From Arenicola marina (Eukaryota > Annelida > Polychaeta > Arenicolidae): a DNA stretch of 64,000 nucleotides. The stretch lies in NCBI GenBank assembly GCA_964019135.1, contig OZ025263.1, positions 28,271,639 to 28,335,638 on the forward strand. Reading direction: 5' to 3'. Below the pieces are notes generated by a model that had not been told where the DNA came from, did not search any database, and worked only from the letters and a program-made list of their open reading frames with translations. Position numbers and translations under genes: made by a program. This document shows, in pieces, positions 11,901 through 24,800 of the stretch (positions are counted from its first letter, which is position 1; each line of letters begins with the position of its first letter).

Positions 11901-14900
11901 AATGTCGGCTCGTAATACTGTATATTATCAATTAAATTTTAACCGTATATGACGCCATATACGCAAATCGTACCTAAAAAAAACAAGAAATTGCTAACCT
12001 GACAGACCCATTCAATATCAAATATAACGCGGAAGGTCAGAATTGTATATATATTATAAATGAGCATATTCACGAAGGGATAATGGAAACATTTCTCTAA
12101 CATTTTAAAACATGGTTGACATTTTTAACATCCAAAGTGCGTCAGTTAACTTACGTAGCACCCATGACGTCGCTGCGACTTTGGCCGATTCGATTCTACT
12201 CAACTTCGCACTGCACAACGCACTTGAATAAAAGTTGCAGCTTTTCGCAAAGGCTCAATTTACTATTTCAGCAAAAAGTAAGCATGGGACGAGTGTGGTC
12301 GCATTAATTTGGCGGGAATGGCTTCAGGAGAAGCAAACACCACGAGTATGTATGAAGCCCGGGTAGCTCAGTCGGTGGGCCTGCCAACTTCTCATCGTCT
12401 TTTATTTATCTTTTGCTGATCGTTGCGATCTTTAATTAGACTGAAGAATGTGATTTTGCCCACGGTAATCACTTCTTTTCTCCGTAGTCATGATCAGGTC
12501 TTCTAAGACTAATCGGAATATTATTCTAAGACTAATCGGAATATTATTCTAAGACTAATCGGAATGTTATTCTAAGACTAATCGGAATATTATTCTAAGA
12601 CTAATCGGAATATTATTCTAAGACTAATCGGAATATTATTCTAAGACTAATCGGAATATTATTCTAAGAATAATCGGAATATTATTCTAAGACTAATCGG
12701 AATATTATTCTAAGACTAATCGGAATATTATTCTAAGACTAATCGGAATATTATTCTAAGACTAATCGGAATATTATTCTAAGACTAATCGGAATATTAT
12801 TCTAAGACTAATCGGAATATTATTCTAAGACTAATCGGAATATTATTCTAAGACTAATCGGAATATTATTCTAAGACTAATCGGAATGTTATTCTAAGAC
12901 TAATCGGAATATTATTCTAAGACTAATCGGAATGTTATTCTAAGACTAATCGGAATATTATTCTAAGACTAATCGGAATATTATTCTAAGAATAATCGGA
13001 ATATTATTCTAAGACTAATCGGAATATTATTCTAAGACTAATCGGAATATTATTCTAAGACTAATCGGAATGTTATTCTAAGACTAATCGGAATATTATT
13101 CTAAGACTAATCGGAATGTTATTCTAAGACTAATCGGAATATTATTCTAAGACTAATCGGAATATTATTCTAAGACTAATCGGAATATTATTCTAAGACT
13201 AATCGGAATATTATTCTAAGACTAATCGGAATGTTATTCTAAGACTAATCGGAATATTATTCTAAGACTAATCGGAATGTTATTCTAAGACTAATCGGAA
13301 TATTATTCTAAGACTAATCGGAATATTATTCTAAGACTAATCGGAATATTATTCTAAGACTAATCGGAATATTATTCTAAGACTAATCGGAATGTTATTC
13401 TAAGACTAATCGGAATATTATTCTAAGACTAATCGGAATGTTATTCTAAGACTAATCGGAATATTATTCTAAGACTAATCGGAATATTATTCTAAGACTA
13501 ATCGGAATGTTATTCTAAGACTAATCGGAATATTATTCTAAGACTAATCGGAATATTATTCTAAGACTAATCGGAATATTATTCTAAGACTAATCGGAAT
13601 ATTATTCTAAGACTAATCGGAATGTTATTCTAAGACTAATCGGAATATTATTCTAAGACTAATCGGAATGTTATTCTAAGACTAATCGGAATATTATTCT
13701 AAGACTAATCGGAATATTATTCTAAGACTAATCGGAATATTATTCTAAGACTAATCGGAATGTTATTCTAAGACTAATCGGAATGTTATTCTAAGACTAA
13801 TCGGAAAATCGTTCTAAGACTAATCGGAATGTTATTCTAAGACTAATCGGAATATTATTCTAAGACTAATCGGAATATTATTCTAAGACTAATCGGAATG
13901 TTATTCTAAGACTAATCGGAATATTATTCTAAGACTAATCGGAATGTTATTCTAAGACTAATCGGAATATTATTTTAAGACTAATCGGAATATTATTCTA
14001 AGACTAATCGGAATATTATTCTAAGACTAATCGGAATATTATTCTAAGACTAATCGGAATATTATTCTAAGACTAATCGGAATATTATTCTAAGACTAAT
14101 CGGAATATTATTCTAAGACTAATCGGAATATTATTCTAAGACTAATCGGAATATTATTCTAAGACTAATCGGAATATTATTCTAAGACTAATCGGAATGT
14201 TATTCTAAGACTAATCGGAATATTATTCTAAGACTAATCGGAATATTATTCTAAGACTAATCGGAATATTATTCTAAGACTAATCGGAATATTATTCTAA
14301 GACTAATCGGAATATTATTCTAAGAATAATCGGAATATTATTCTAAGACTAATCGGAATATTATTCTAAGACTAATCGGAATATTATTCTAAGACTAATC
14401 GGAATATTATTCTAAGACTAATCGGAATATTATTCTAAGACTAATCGGAATATTATTCTAAGACTAATCGGAATATTATTCTAAGACTAATCGGAATATT
14501 ATTCTAAGACTAATCGGAATATTATTCTAAGACTAATCGGAATATTATTCTAAGACTAATCGGAATGTTATTCTAAGACTAATCGGAATATTATTCTAAG
14601 ACTAATCGGAATGTTATTCTAAGACTAATCGGAATATTATTCTAAGACTAATCGGAATATTATTCTAAGAATAATCGGAATATTATTCTAAGACTAATCG
14701 GAATATTATTCTAAGACTAATCGGAATATTATTCTAAGACTAATCGGAATGTTATTCTAAGACTAATCGGAATATTATTCTAAGACTAATCGGAATGTTA
14801 TTCTAAGACTAATCGGAATATTATTCTAAGACTAATCGGAATATTATTCTAAGACTAATCGGAATATTATTCTAAGACTAATCGGAATATTATTCTAAGA

Positions 14901-17099
14901 CTAATCGGAATGTTATTCTAAGACTAATCGGAATATTATTCTAAGACTAATCGGAATGTTATTCTAAGACTAATCGGAATATTATTCTAAGACTAATCGG
15001 AATATTATTCTAAGACTAATCGGAATATTATTCTAAGACTAATCGGAATATTATTCTAAGACTAATCGGAATGTTATTCTAAGACTAATCGGAATATTAT
15101 TCTAAGACTAATCGGAATGTTATTCTAAGACTAATCGGAATATTATTCTAAGACTAATCGGAATATTATTCTAAGACTAATCGGAATGTTATTCTAAGAC
15201 TAATCGGAATATTATTCTAAGACTAATCGGAATATTATTCTAAGACTAATCGGAATATTATTCTAAGACTAATCGGAATATTATTCTAAGACTAATCGGA
15301 ATGTTATTCTAAGACTAATCGGAATATTATTCTAAGACTAATCGGAATGTTATTCTAAGACTAATCGGAATATTATTCTAAGACTAATCGGAATATTATT
15401 CTAAGACTAATCGGAATATTATTCTAAGACTAATCGGAATGTTATTCTAAGACTAATCGGAATGTTATTCTAAGACTAATCGGAAAATCGTTCTAAGACT
15501 AATCGGAATGTTATTCTAAGACTAATCGGAATATTATTCTAAGACTAATCGGAATATTATTCTAAGACTAATCGGAATGTTATTCTAAGACTAATCGGAA
15601 TATTATTCTAAGACTAATCGGAATGTTATTCTAAGACTAATCGGAATATTATTTTAAGACTAATCGGAATATTATTCTAAGACTAATCGGAATATTATTC
15701 TAAGACTAATCGGAATATTATTCTAAGACTAATCGGAATATTATTCTAAGAATAATCGGAATATTATTCTAAGACTAATCGGAATATTATTCTAAGACTA
15801 ATCGGAATATTATTCTAAGACTAATCGGAATATTATTCTAAGACTAATCGGAATATTATTCTAAGACTAATCGGAATATTATTCTAAGACTAATCGGAAT
15901 ATTATTCTAAGACTAATCGGAATATTATTCTAAGACTAATCGGAATGTTATTCTAAGACTAATCGGAATATTATTCTAAGACTAATCGGAATATTATTCT
16001 AAGACTAATCGGAATATTATTCTAAGACTAATCGGAATGTTATTCTAAGACTAATCGGAATATTATTCTAAGACTAATCGGAATGTTATTCTAAGACTAA
16101 TCGGAATATTATTCAGGCGGCCCCAGCAACTCACCACCTCCGACGGTCTAAACTGGAGTAACGTGCGAGCAAGATAAAATCCTTGTAGAGTAGAACATAG
16201 GCGTTACCTCCATTGAAAATGCTAAGCAAGAGGAAGATGAGCTCCTTGGTGCCTGGTGCCACAATGACCTGGTCAGGGTGGAGGCCGGTCAGTCTATCAT
16301 AGCGCTCGTGAAACCTGCAGAGGACCTCTCGCAACTCAAGGATGCCTGAAAATCAGTAGGATATATTTTCCTATAACATAGGGAACATCAATTCTTTCTC
16401 CTTCGAGGAAATCAAAGACGTAAAATCGATATGTTACATGGCATATATACGCTGTAATGCCTAGGGAACGAACGTTGTAAACTTTAAGTTACATACATGG
16501 GCGTGTCCATGGGAGGTGTACAGGGGGCACGAGCCTCCACCTTACAGATCCTAACGTAGGTTTAGGTTTTTCTATTAGGTTTCTGAATTTACAGAATGAA
16601 AAGTTTTCTAAAAATTGTGATATTAATATATCGCCTGGGCTTAGATTGGCGGGAATAGCGCGACAAGCAACTTTAATCTATAGTCATTATTTGGTTACTT
16701 CTCACCAGCCACTGGGAGGTACGCGTTCTCCCCCGCGTGCTCTCTCAGGGCCTTCACCATGCCCTCCAGCACTGGGAACGGGGCCTGGCCAAACCCGAAG
16801 TGGTAGATAGTCCGACCAGCCTTCTGCTGTTCTCGTATAATCTCGTTAAAGGCGAGATTAGAGGCCGGGCAATAGTCCACCAAGTCCGGTCGAACCAAAC
16901 CGGAAGTGTTGGATTTCTGCTGATTGGTCAGTTCTCGATTGTCCATCTTGGTAGTCATGGTAACGGCAGACGCTTTTGAGATCTTCATTGGCAAGTCGGC
17001 GTTGGTGGTGACTGTTGATGTTTCCGTCATGACGCCAAGCAGTCTGGAATGTTTCTTAATGAGCTGTACTGCTATTCGTCGCGTGTTGATACTCAGCAT
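5932..17099 (-). CDS. PLP-dependent class I/II aminotransferase, probably mitochondrial (11 exons, 490 aa)
   Basis: Exons in coding order: 17099-16706, 16345-16208, 11604-11477, 11060-10997, 10644-10605, 9945-9855, 9163-9098, 8896-8783, 8221-8139, 7935-7782, 6132-5932. They total 1473 bases, all flanked by AG/GT, with every phase joining. Fold-type I landmarks are in order: APGTKE (about 161-166), aromatic pair in PSWTTY (about 184-189), NPDNPTG (237-243, the Asn that contacts the PLP ring), DEIYA with Asp268 and Tyr271, SMSK with Schiff-base Lys299 followed by GGWRLG, and Arg442 in FTARLCF as the likely substrate-carboxylate Arg. The first 25 residues (MLSINTRRIAVQLIKKHSRL...) are basic and free of acidic residues, like a mitochondrial presequence. 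The first coding exon follows an acceptor at 17109, so a 5' UTR exon probably lies upstream. Class I aminotransferases move amino groups between amino and keto acids; the substrate here is unknown. A possible AATAAA at 5631-5626 lies in a dispersed repeat. No close named vertebrate gene is recognised. Confidence 0.93.
6188..6486. mobile_element. Related G/C-rich MITE-like element in aminotransferase intron 10
   Basis: The left end TAGGGGCGAATCTAGG and right end CTAAATCCGCCCCTTTA form an imperfect inverted repeat. The interior has C runs and an AAATAAATAAA microsatellite. It lies between the last exon (6132) and the minisatellite. Confidence 0.6.
6730..7830 (-). repeat. 45/60-bp minisatellite derived from aminotransferase exon 10 end plus its splice donor
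   Basis: About 20 tandem units fill intron 10, starting inside exon 10 itself. On the minus strand each unit reads as the exon end (QMCEALLAEASVA codons), then GTGAGT, then a short stretch ending CCAG. Full units are 60 bases; many lack 15 bases (the ALLAE part) and are 45. A larger 125-base period (7240-7620) is superimposed. By eye about 14 of 20 units keep GTGAGT (ACTCAC on +), one has GTTAGT and five are changed, mostly to GCGAGT. The proximal unit supplies the real donor at 7781-7776. Read-through from exon 10 stays open for about three units, to a stop near 7646. Confidence 0.92.
8325..8790 (-). repeat. 46-bp tandem array derived from aminotransferase exon 8 end plus donor, split by an insertion
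   Basis: At the exon 8 donor (8782-8777), CTGACCTTGGCCAC recurs 46 bases away (8732 and 8778 on +). A second block at 8345-8455 has the same 46-base period (CTGCTGACC at about 8349, 8395 and 8441) and aligns to the first at about three quarters of positions. Each unit carries a copy of the exon end (CAATATGCCGTGGCCAAG-like) followed by GT. The two blocks are separated by a dispersed C-rich repeat (8456-8727), so the array seems older than that insertion. Confidence 0.7.
8456..8727 (+). repeat. Dispersed repeat inserted into the 46-bp array of aminotransferase intron 8
   Basis: It includes TTCCGGGTTCAACGCGAATA, ATTTCGCGCCTAGACTTGAA, CAGTCCTTATCTTGGAGATG and GGGGATTCGCGATTCAGAG, collinear with 19770-19990 and, for its second half, 3286-3400. 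It splits an older tandem array. Confidence 0.7.
11797..11900 (+). repeat. Dispersed 100-bp repeat (partner at 49736)
   Basis: GGGCGGATAAACGGCACCTC, AGTGCCCGCCTGCCTGAAAA and GCCCGCCCATCTGGCGGGCA match the copy at 49736 in order. It lies in aminotransferase intron 2. Confidence 0.75.
12356..12400 (+). repeat. tRNA 5'-half-like fragment
   Basis: GCCCGGGTAGCTCAGTCGGT matches the 5' end and A box of many tRNAs, but no anticodon arm or B box follows. It lies about 100 bases before the 23-bp satellite. Confidence 0.45.
12501..16114. repeat. 23-bp satellite array (about 157 copies) in aminotransferase intron 2
   Basis: The unit begins CTAAGACTAATCGGAATATT and is 23 bases; it runs without interruption for 3.6 kb. 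Variants are few: ATATT or ATGTT, and rare GAATAATCGG, AAAATCGTT and TATTTTAAG forms. The rare AAAATCGTT and TATTTTAAG units each occur twice, both pairs 1679 bases apart (13802/15481 and 13971/15650), which is 73 units, so a large internal block was duplicated. The array lies between exons 2 and 3 of the aminotransferase and ends 94 bases from exon 2. It has no spacers. Confidence 0.97.
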
Positions 17100-17109
17100 G
17101 CGTATCTGA

Positions 17110-19769
17110 GAGAGAAATTAAAGTGGTAACGTTAGTTCAATATTGAGCAGACACTGAGCATGCATCCAGCTTCTCAAATTGGTTATGAAGACACCAAACA
17201 TCGATATTATATATGTGTTACAGTGATACATGTGGTATAAGTCAATATGCCGTAACCAATAACCGATGATGTTAACGTGAACACAGAAACAGGTCCACAA
17301 GGCAAAGAAGCCGCAGTTTCATTGCTACCTGTTCATGTTTCTCCGCAGCTTATGGTGTTGCTACCTATACGGAGTAGTACTAGAGCTCCACATCGGCCCT
17401 CCTTAGACCTCCTTATACAAACCGCCCCCGGGACCCCGGGATGTCGTATCCCGTGTATAGCGGGTGTCGACGTCCTACGGGATATAGCGGGTGTCCAGCA
17501 GAATAATAGCATCTGACACACTTCACCGCTACGTGGCGCTCCGTACTCTCCTCTAGCGAGGGGCAGTTGCGGCGAAATGGCGGGAGGATACGTATTAAAG
17601 AACCTACTGGGGTCTGGAAGGGGTATATGGCATATTTGGAAAATTGACGTTCGACATTGACCCCCAAATTCCGACACTGAGAATTTTGAAAAATCGAAAC
17701 TGGACACTGGAACACCCCCACCGTGACCCCACCTTTATATATAGCCTGCAATATGGACCTTATTCTTCTGCACACCACGTATAATGCTTTATCCGCGTAC
17801 CAAAGCTGAGCACGAGTCCCGACAGCGCTCAGATCCAATGGGCGCATTTCATTGGTAGCCCGGTCTATCCCTGAGGTAACCCGAATACGCACATTACGCA
17901 TTGGTGAACCACCCAACACTGGTTTTGCACGAGTTTGGTGCGCGCGCATGCAATCGGCATGCCGAATATATCCCGCTTGAAACCATCTGGGACATTCGGG
18001 AGAAGATGGCGGCTGTGATTAAAATGTGATAGACTAGGTTGGTTCCAGTTCCAGTGCCCGGATGTGCATGGTGTGCGCATTTCATTAGAATAGGCATATC
18101 CCTATCGGCACACCCGGAAGTGTCATGTTGGGTACCGGGCGGGATACCGATCCTGGCCCAAAGAAATCGTGGGCACACAGTGCTACCAGACGCCCTCAAA
18201 GCTGCAAAGACCAGATCAGCCACCATTACCACAACAGACGTCGTACGGCAATCATTGCATTGCACATCCACACAGTCGCCCTGATCTCAGCTGCAGCCAT
18301 GTAGTACATACAACTAACCGTGAAGCGACTAGTCTGCAAGATGTGTCATTGTGTTTCATGCCTGTGTGCGAAGATATCCTGTTGGTGACGACATATTACA
18401 CGCCGAAGCGGTGACTATGGCGTCTGACAAGCTGGTGCTGGTGGAGGTGTCTGTGTGTATTGATCAGTTCCCCGCTTCCACGGTGGACCCATGCAGGGCC
18501 ATCTGCCACCAAGAGGCAGGCGGCAGCGGACAGGACGAGGCAGCCAATGGGTTGGCCCAGGCCGTGGATGAAAAATTAATGAGTATTGCTGGATCCATGA
18601 CCAATATGGGCCATTGGCATCACATACACGGGAGGGGGGGGCGGGGTCTCTGGTCGGATATGAACGCACATTTCAGAGCCCCCCCCCCCCCGATCGCAAG
18701 TTTTAAAATATCCGCTCCATACGGGTATCTTTTTCATCATAAATGTCCGCTCTATCGGGGTATATTTTTCATCACAAATGATCCGCTCTCACATCCGTCA
18801 AGGCATCCGCGGAACCCTCCCACCAGATTTGTATAATAGTGCACCCACCCCCCCCCCCCCCCGGGTGTCTAGACAAAAAAGGAAAAATAGCGATTAAATC
18901 ATTGAAGAGTTATCTTCCTAAGTCATACTTACGCCATTTCCTAGGGAAAGAGAATACGTACACATTACATTACAAAATTTAGCTGCCTGTTGAATAATTG
19001 GTAACTATTAAAACTTAGAGCAGTCAACTACACCGAGCTTGTTTCCAACCATTGAAGCTGCTCAGACAGCTTTCGTAACGTATAACGACTTAAAAAAAAC
19101 TTACTGTGGACTTATTGTATGATATTGAAAATACTCAGAAATATGCATTATCAACTTTGTCATTTGTCATTTTAGCACGTTACGTGGGCACAATACGGCA
19201 GCATTCTCCAACGTTGTATGATCTAGTTCACAAAAAGCTACACTTTCCCACGCCATACCGGCAAACAAGAGCCCTTACAACATGCCTGTCTTAAGTGCTA
19301 AGCACATACTTGTAATTAGGCAATGAGGACCTAAATTTTCATCCAAAAGATCGATAAACTTAGAGGTTAACTTTGACGAGTCGCTCAGATGACGCTGGCA
19401 GTGTCGATTGAAGCCACATGACGACGGTCTTTTAAGCGTGTTAAGCGTGTATTACGACAAATCTTGTTTTATACAGGCAAACCCTTCAGGTTCAGGGTCA
19501 AGAAATTTGTGCATATTATCGTGACGTCACCACATATGATGAGGCAGTCAAACTTAATGCTAACGGATGGGTTGAAACGCGGAAATCTGAAGGAACCAGC
19601 AGAAGATTGCCAACATCGCAATGTATACTTTTTTACAACCAAGTTACGCCATCACCTTTAATGCTTTCAAAGTTAGCCCTTGTGTACTGAATGTATTCCT
19701 TCGTCCTATATTTGACACAATGGCCACCGCCAACATTTTTAAGTTTTTAGAAAGGGTCAATAGAGAGGT
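17110..19769. other. Gene-free region upstream of the aminotransferase
   Basis: It should contain the aminotransferase promoter and probably a 5' UTR exon, given the acceptor at 17109, but neither can be placed. Open frames around 17333-18836 show no domain and no codon-conservation pattern I recognise. The repeat at 18655-18800 lies within it. Confidence 0.5.
18655..18800 (-). repeat. Dispersed repeat with GAGCGGACATTT blocks (partner at 55510)
   Basis: On the minus strand it reads GATGAAAAATATACCCCGAT, AGAGCGGACATTTATGATG and GAGCGGATATTTTAAAACTT, followed by a G run, matching 55540-55660 on the plus strand. The blocks repeat internally with a period of about 36. Confidence 0.75.
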
Positions 19770-19990
19770 CAATAACTGGGACATCAGTACAATTCCTGGT
19801 TCAACGAGAAGACCTTTTGCCTGTTTACCGCGATCCTTTATAGCAGTCTGTGATTTCCTCGATATTCGCACCTTTAAGGTTGTTTTTTCCCCGCTCAGAC
19901 TTGAGCAGTACTCTTCTTGAAGATTCGATACTACTCTCCCTAGTCCTCGGGGATTTGCGATTGATCGGGGTTATCACCCTCCCCTCTTTT
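19770..19990 (+). repeat. Dispersed repeat (partners at 3286 and 8456)
   Basis: ACAATTCCTGGTTCAACGAG, CGCTCAGACTTGAGCAGTAC, TTCTTGAAGATTCGATACTA and GGGGATTTGCGATTGATCGG correspond in order to the 8456 copy. Confidence 0.7.
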
Positions 19991-21228
19991 CCTTTCCTGT
20001 AATAGCATCATTAAATTATCTACTTGCAGCCGGTGACGTACATATTACAGCTTCTCATCCACATCGACTTCCCCATGGTATCTAGTATATGTTGTTTTGT
20101 GTTTTAAGGACATATCTCTCTTTTGGGTGTACGTAGCAGATCAGAAAAAGGAGTTATCTGCAATGGTCTGGCAAAAATAATGCTTGGACATTAGCCCCAT
20201 CCAGCTCTTATATAACCTATATAGCTCTTCATATAAAAAGCGGGTATCAATATAGCCTGCTATTCCTAATATTGATTAGCAGACCGAGCTGCAGATTAAC
20301 AGGTCGTCGGTTTCATCCAACCCCCTTTCCTAGTCCAGGGAGGTTTCTTGGGCCATTTTATCCCTCACTGATGTCCGGTCCAGTCCAGGGTTGCTTAATT
20401 TTCCTAAATGTACATGTATATATAATTGACCCGGGCTAAGACCATATGTTTGTCGTCACCCAGGTTACCTAACTAACAGGGATTGGTTCATTTATTATTA
20501 TAAAACGAAAGAGGTGAAAACATGCCATTAAATGTGTTGGCAATATCAAGACGTTTGCATGGTTACCTGGTATAAATACAAGACAACATGAGTTCGTTAC
20601 TTTTGTGACATAACGGGTTCGTTACTATTGTGACATAACGGGTTCGTTACCATGGTGACATAATGGAAGATAAGACGACCGGTCAACTTCGTTTCACAAT
20701 TCGACTAAAGCAATTACTCAAGTAACAAACAAAACTGTTTGGTTCTGCACAGGTGGCGCAGCGCGACAAAATAATTCTCAGCATGGAAAACTAGCAAGTC
20801 TGCGGTATGTGTTTTTTTTTTACAATAACGTTAGAAGGCTCATCATTGATTAATTCACAAAAACGGCCGAAAACACAATAAAAAGCACTTCATTTTCTAC
20901 AAGGGCGCAAAGGTAAGCGTGGCCATACGTCATGCTTGTCACTGTTATTCCGTGTTGTAGTGAGGGCACCCCAGTTTTTGACACGCAGATGTTTTTTGTG
21001 AAAGGAACGGCGCGGCCCCTGCAGTTTTTTTACTCTTTCATTCTACTGAGTACTTCTTCTATACCAATGTGTGCGCTGAATTAACCCCGGGGTCAAGCCG
21101 TCTACGGGGTAATGTGCTATACCGTGAGTGCCTTCAACAGTAGGTTCTCTCAACGTGGGCCCACGGTGCTCTATGAGGCACGCGCTACCTAGTTAACTTG
21201 ACTATAGAGTGTCTTCATTTACATCGAT
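19991..21228. other. Gene-free stretch
   Basis: Nothing recognised except the three 25-bp repeats at 20593. No conserved coding exon is visible. Confidence 0.55.
20593..20667. repeat. Three copies of a 25-bp unit
   Basis: TTCGTTAC recurs at 20593, 20618 and 20643, each followed by TTTGTGACATAA-like sequence. A small tandem repeat in otherwise unremarkable intergenic DNA. Confidence 0.8.
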
Positions 21229-21711
21229 CTTCTGGCAGAGGGCGTTCCGCTTACGCCATAGTCCCTCTGCCCCACGTCAAAGTTAACCATCAGAATTATA
21301 TTTCATACGCGAAAATGGAAAATAAATATAATCGAAGATATATATTCGCAGATAGCATCAAATCCATCTATGTTTAGCATTTACTGCGCTACTGGTACCG
21401 TACCAGTAAAATGATTCATTCGATTTTGATTCATTAGGGGCCACATTACGTTCGAACTATGATTTCGATCTATGAGTTCGATCGAGGTCAAAGGCCTGAA
21501 ACGCTTCGAAATTTACCCTGTGTTATTTTGAAATATGTCATATTACGACAACGGAATGTCTATATTTTTCAAATTCTGCATCGCAAATAGAAAATAAAAC
21601 CTGAACAACTCTCTAGTACCATTTGTGACCCCAGTACCGTTGAGGTCAACCGTGAGGTTACGTGGGGCAGAGAGGTGATGTGAAAAGCTCCCTCTGCTGG
21701 CAGAGTGCATT
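21229..21711. repeat. Dispersed element with GGCAGAGGGCGTTCCGCTT end, copy A
   Basis: It begins CTGGCAGAGGGCGTTCCGCT and ends near CTCCCTCTGCTGGCAGAG, an imperfect inverted repeat; internally it shares CCATCAGAATTATATTTCAT, ACGCGAAAAT, CTGAAACGCTTCGAAATTTA and TGTGACCCCAGTACCGTTGA with the copy at 32449. The start also holds a short hairpin (GGCAGAGGG / CCCTCTGCC). Confidence 0.75.
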
Positions 21712-21810
21712 GACATGTATACACGTCATCAGCTCGTTACGCCATGAATCAAGATAACAACGTTACTTCTTCCCGGGGTGGAATTGGAATCTTGCCAAAG
21801 CGATGTTTTT

Positions 21811-24800
21811 ATATCTAGATACATAGTACAGTAATATGCATCTAGATATAACGTCAGTACAGTAATATGCATCTAGATGTAACGTCAGTACAGTAATATG
21901 CATCTAGATGTAACGTCAGTACAGTCATATGCATCTAGATGTAACGTCAGTACAGTAATATGCATCTAGATGTAACGTCAGTACAGTAATATGCATCTAG
22001 ATGTAACGTCAGTACAGTAATATGCATCTAGATGTAACGTCAGTACAGTAATATGCATCTAGATGTAACGTCAGTACAGTAATATATGCATCTAGATGTA
22101 GCGTCAGTACAGTAATATGCATCTAGATGTAACGTCAGTACAGTAATATGCATCTAGATGTAACGTCAGTACAGTAATATGCATCTAGATGTAACGTCAC
22201 TACAGTAATATGTATCTAGATGTAACGTCACTACAGTAATATGCATCTAGATGTAACGTCAGTACAGTAATATGCATCTAGATGTAACGTCAGTACAGTA
22301 ATATGCATCTAGATGTAACGTCAGTACAGTAATATGCATCTAGATGTAACGTCAGTACAGTAATATGCATCTAGATGTAACGTCAGCACAGTAATATGCA
22401 TCTAGATGTAACGTCACTACAGTAATATGCATCTAGATGTAACGTCACTACAGTAATAGGCATCTAGATGTAACGTCAGTACAGTAATATGCATCTAGAT
22501 GTAACGTCACTACAGTAATATGCATCTAGATGTAACGTCAGTACAGTAATATGCATCTAGATGTAACGTCAGTACAGTAATATGCATCTAGATGTAACTT
22601 CAGTACAGTAATATGCATCTAGATGTAACGTCAGTACAGTAATATGCATCTAGATGTAACGTCAGTACAGTAATATATGCATCTAGATGCAACGTCAGTA
22701 CAGTAATATGCATCTAGATGTAACGTCAGTACAGTAATATGCATCTAGATGTAACGTCAGTACAGTAATATGCATCTAGATGTAACGTCAGTACAGTAAT
22801 ATGCATCTAGATGTAACGTCAGTACAGTAATATGCATCTAGATGTAACGTCAGTATAGTAATATGCATCTAGATGTGACGTCAGTACAGTAATATGCATC
22901 TAGATGTAACGTCACTACAGTAATATGCATCTAGATGTGACGTCAGTACAGTAATATGCATCTAGATGTAACGTCACTACAGTAATATGCATCTAGATGT
23001 AACGTCAGTACAGTAATATGCATCTAGATGTAACGTCAGTACAGTAATATGGATCTAGATGTCACGTCAGTACAGTAATATGCATCCTGATGTAACATCA
23101 GTACAGTAATACACATCTAGATGTAACGTCAGTACAGTAATACGCATCTAGATGTAACGTCAGTACAGTAATATATGCATCTAGATGTGACGTCAGTACA
23201 GTAATATGGATCTAGATGTAACGTCAGTACAGTAATATGCATCTAGATGTAACGTCAGTACAGTAATATGCATCCAGATGTAACGTCAGTACAGTAATAT
23301 GCATCTAGATGTAACATCAGTACAGTAATATGCATCTAGATGTAACGTCAGTACAGTAATATGCATCTAGATGTAACGTCACTACGGTAATATGCATCTA
23401 GATGTAACGTCAGAACAGTAATATGCATCTAGATGTAACGTCAGTACAGTAATATGGATCTAGATGTGACGTCAGTACAGTAATATGGATCTAGATGTAA
23501 CGTCAGTACAGTAATATGCATCTAGATGTAACGTCAGTACAGTAATATGCATCTAGATGTAACGTCAGTACAGTAATATGCATCTAGATGTAACGTCAGT
23601 ACAGTAATATGCATCTAAATGTAACGTCAGTACAGTAATATGGATCTAGATGTAACGTCAGTACAGTAATATGCATCTAGATGTAACGTCAGTACAGTAA
23701 TATGCATCTAGATGTAACGTCAGTACAGTAATATGGATCTAGATGTAACGTCAGTACAGTAATATGCATCTAGATGTAACGTCAGTACAGTAATATGCAT
23801 CTAGATGTAACGTCAGTACAGTAATATGCATCTAGATGTAACGTCAGTACAGTAATATGCATCTAGATGTAACGTCACTACAGTAAGATGCATCTAGATG
23901 TAACGTCAGTACAGTAATATATGCATCTAGATGTAACGTCAGTATAGTAATATGCATCTAGATGTAACGTCAGTACAGTAATATGCATCTAGATGTAACG
24001 TCGGTACAGTAATATGCATCTAGATGTAACGTCAGTACAGTAATATGCATCTAGATGTAACGTCAGTACAGTAACAGGCATCTAGATGTAACGTCAGTAC
24101 AGTAATATGCATCTAGATGTAACGTCAGTACAGTAATATGCATCAAGATGTAACGTCAGTACAGTAATATGCACCTAGATGTAACGTCAGTACAGTAATA
24201 TGGATCTAGATGTAACGTCAGTACAGTAATATGCATCTACTAGATGTAACGTCAGTACAGTAATATGCATCTAGATGTAACGTCAGTACAGTAATATGCA
24301 TCTACTAGATGCAACGTCAGTACAGTAATATGCATCTAGATGTAACGTCAGTACAGTAATATGCATCTAGATGTAACGTCAGTACAGTAATATGCATCTA
24401 GATGTAACGTCAGTACAGTAATATGCATCTAGATGTAACGTCAGTACAGTAATATGGATCTAGATGTAACGTCAGTACAGTAATATGCATCTAGATGTAA
24501 CGTCAGTACAGTAATATGCATCTAGATGTAACGTCAGTACAGTAATATGCATCTAGATGTAACGTCAGTACAGTAATATGCATCTAGATGTAACGTCAGT
24601 ACAGTAATATGCATCTAGATGTGACGTCAGTACAGTAATATGCATCTAGATGTAACGTCAGTACAGTAATATGGATCTAGATGTAACGTCAGTACAGTAA
24701 TATGCATCTAGATGTAACGTCAGTACAGTAATATGCATCTAGATGTAACGTCAGTACAGTAATATGCATCTAGATGTAACGTCAGTACAGTAATATGCAT

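Noticed and set aside
18351-18836. 161-residue plus-strand ORF as a gene
   Set aside because: No domain, it runs through C-rich simple sequence and a dispersed repeat shared with 55510.
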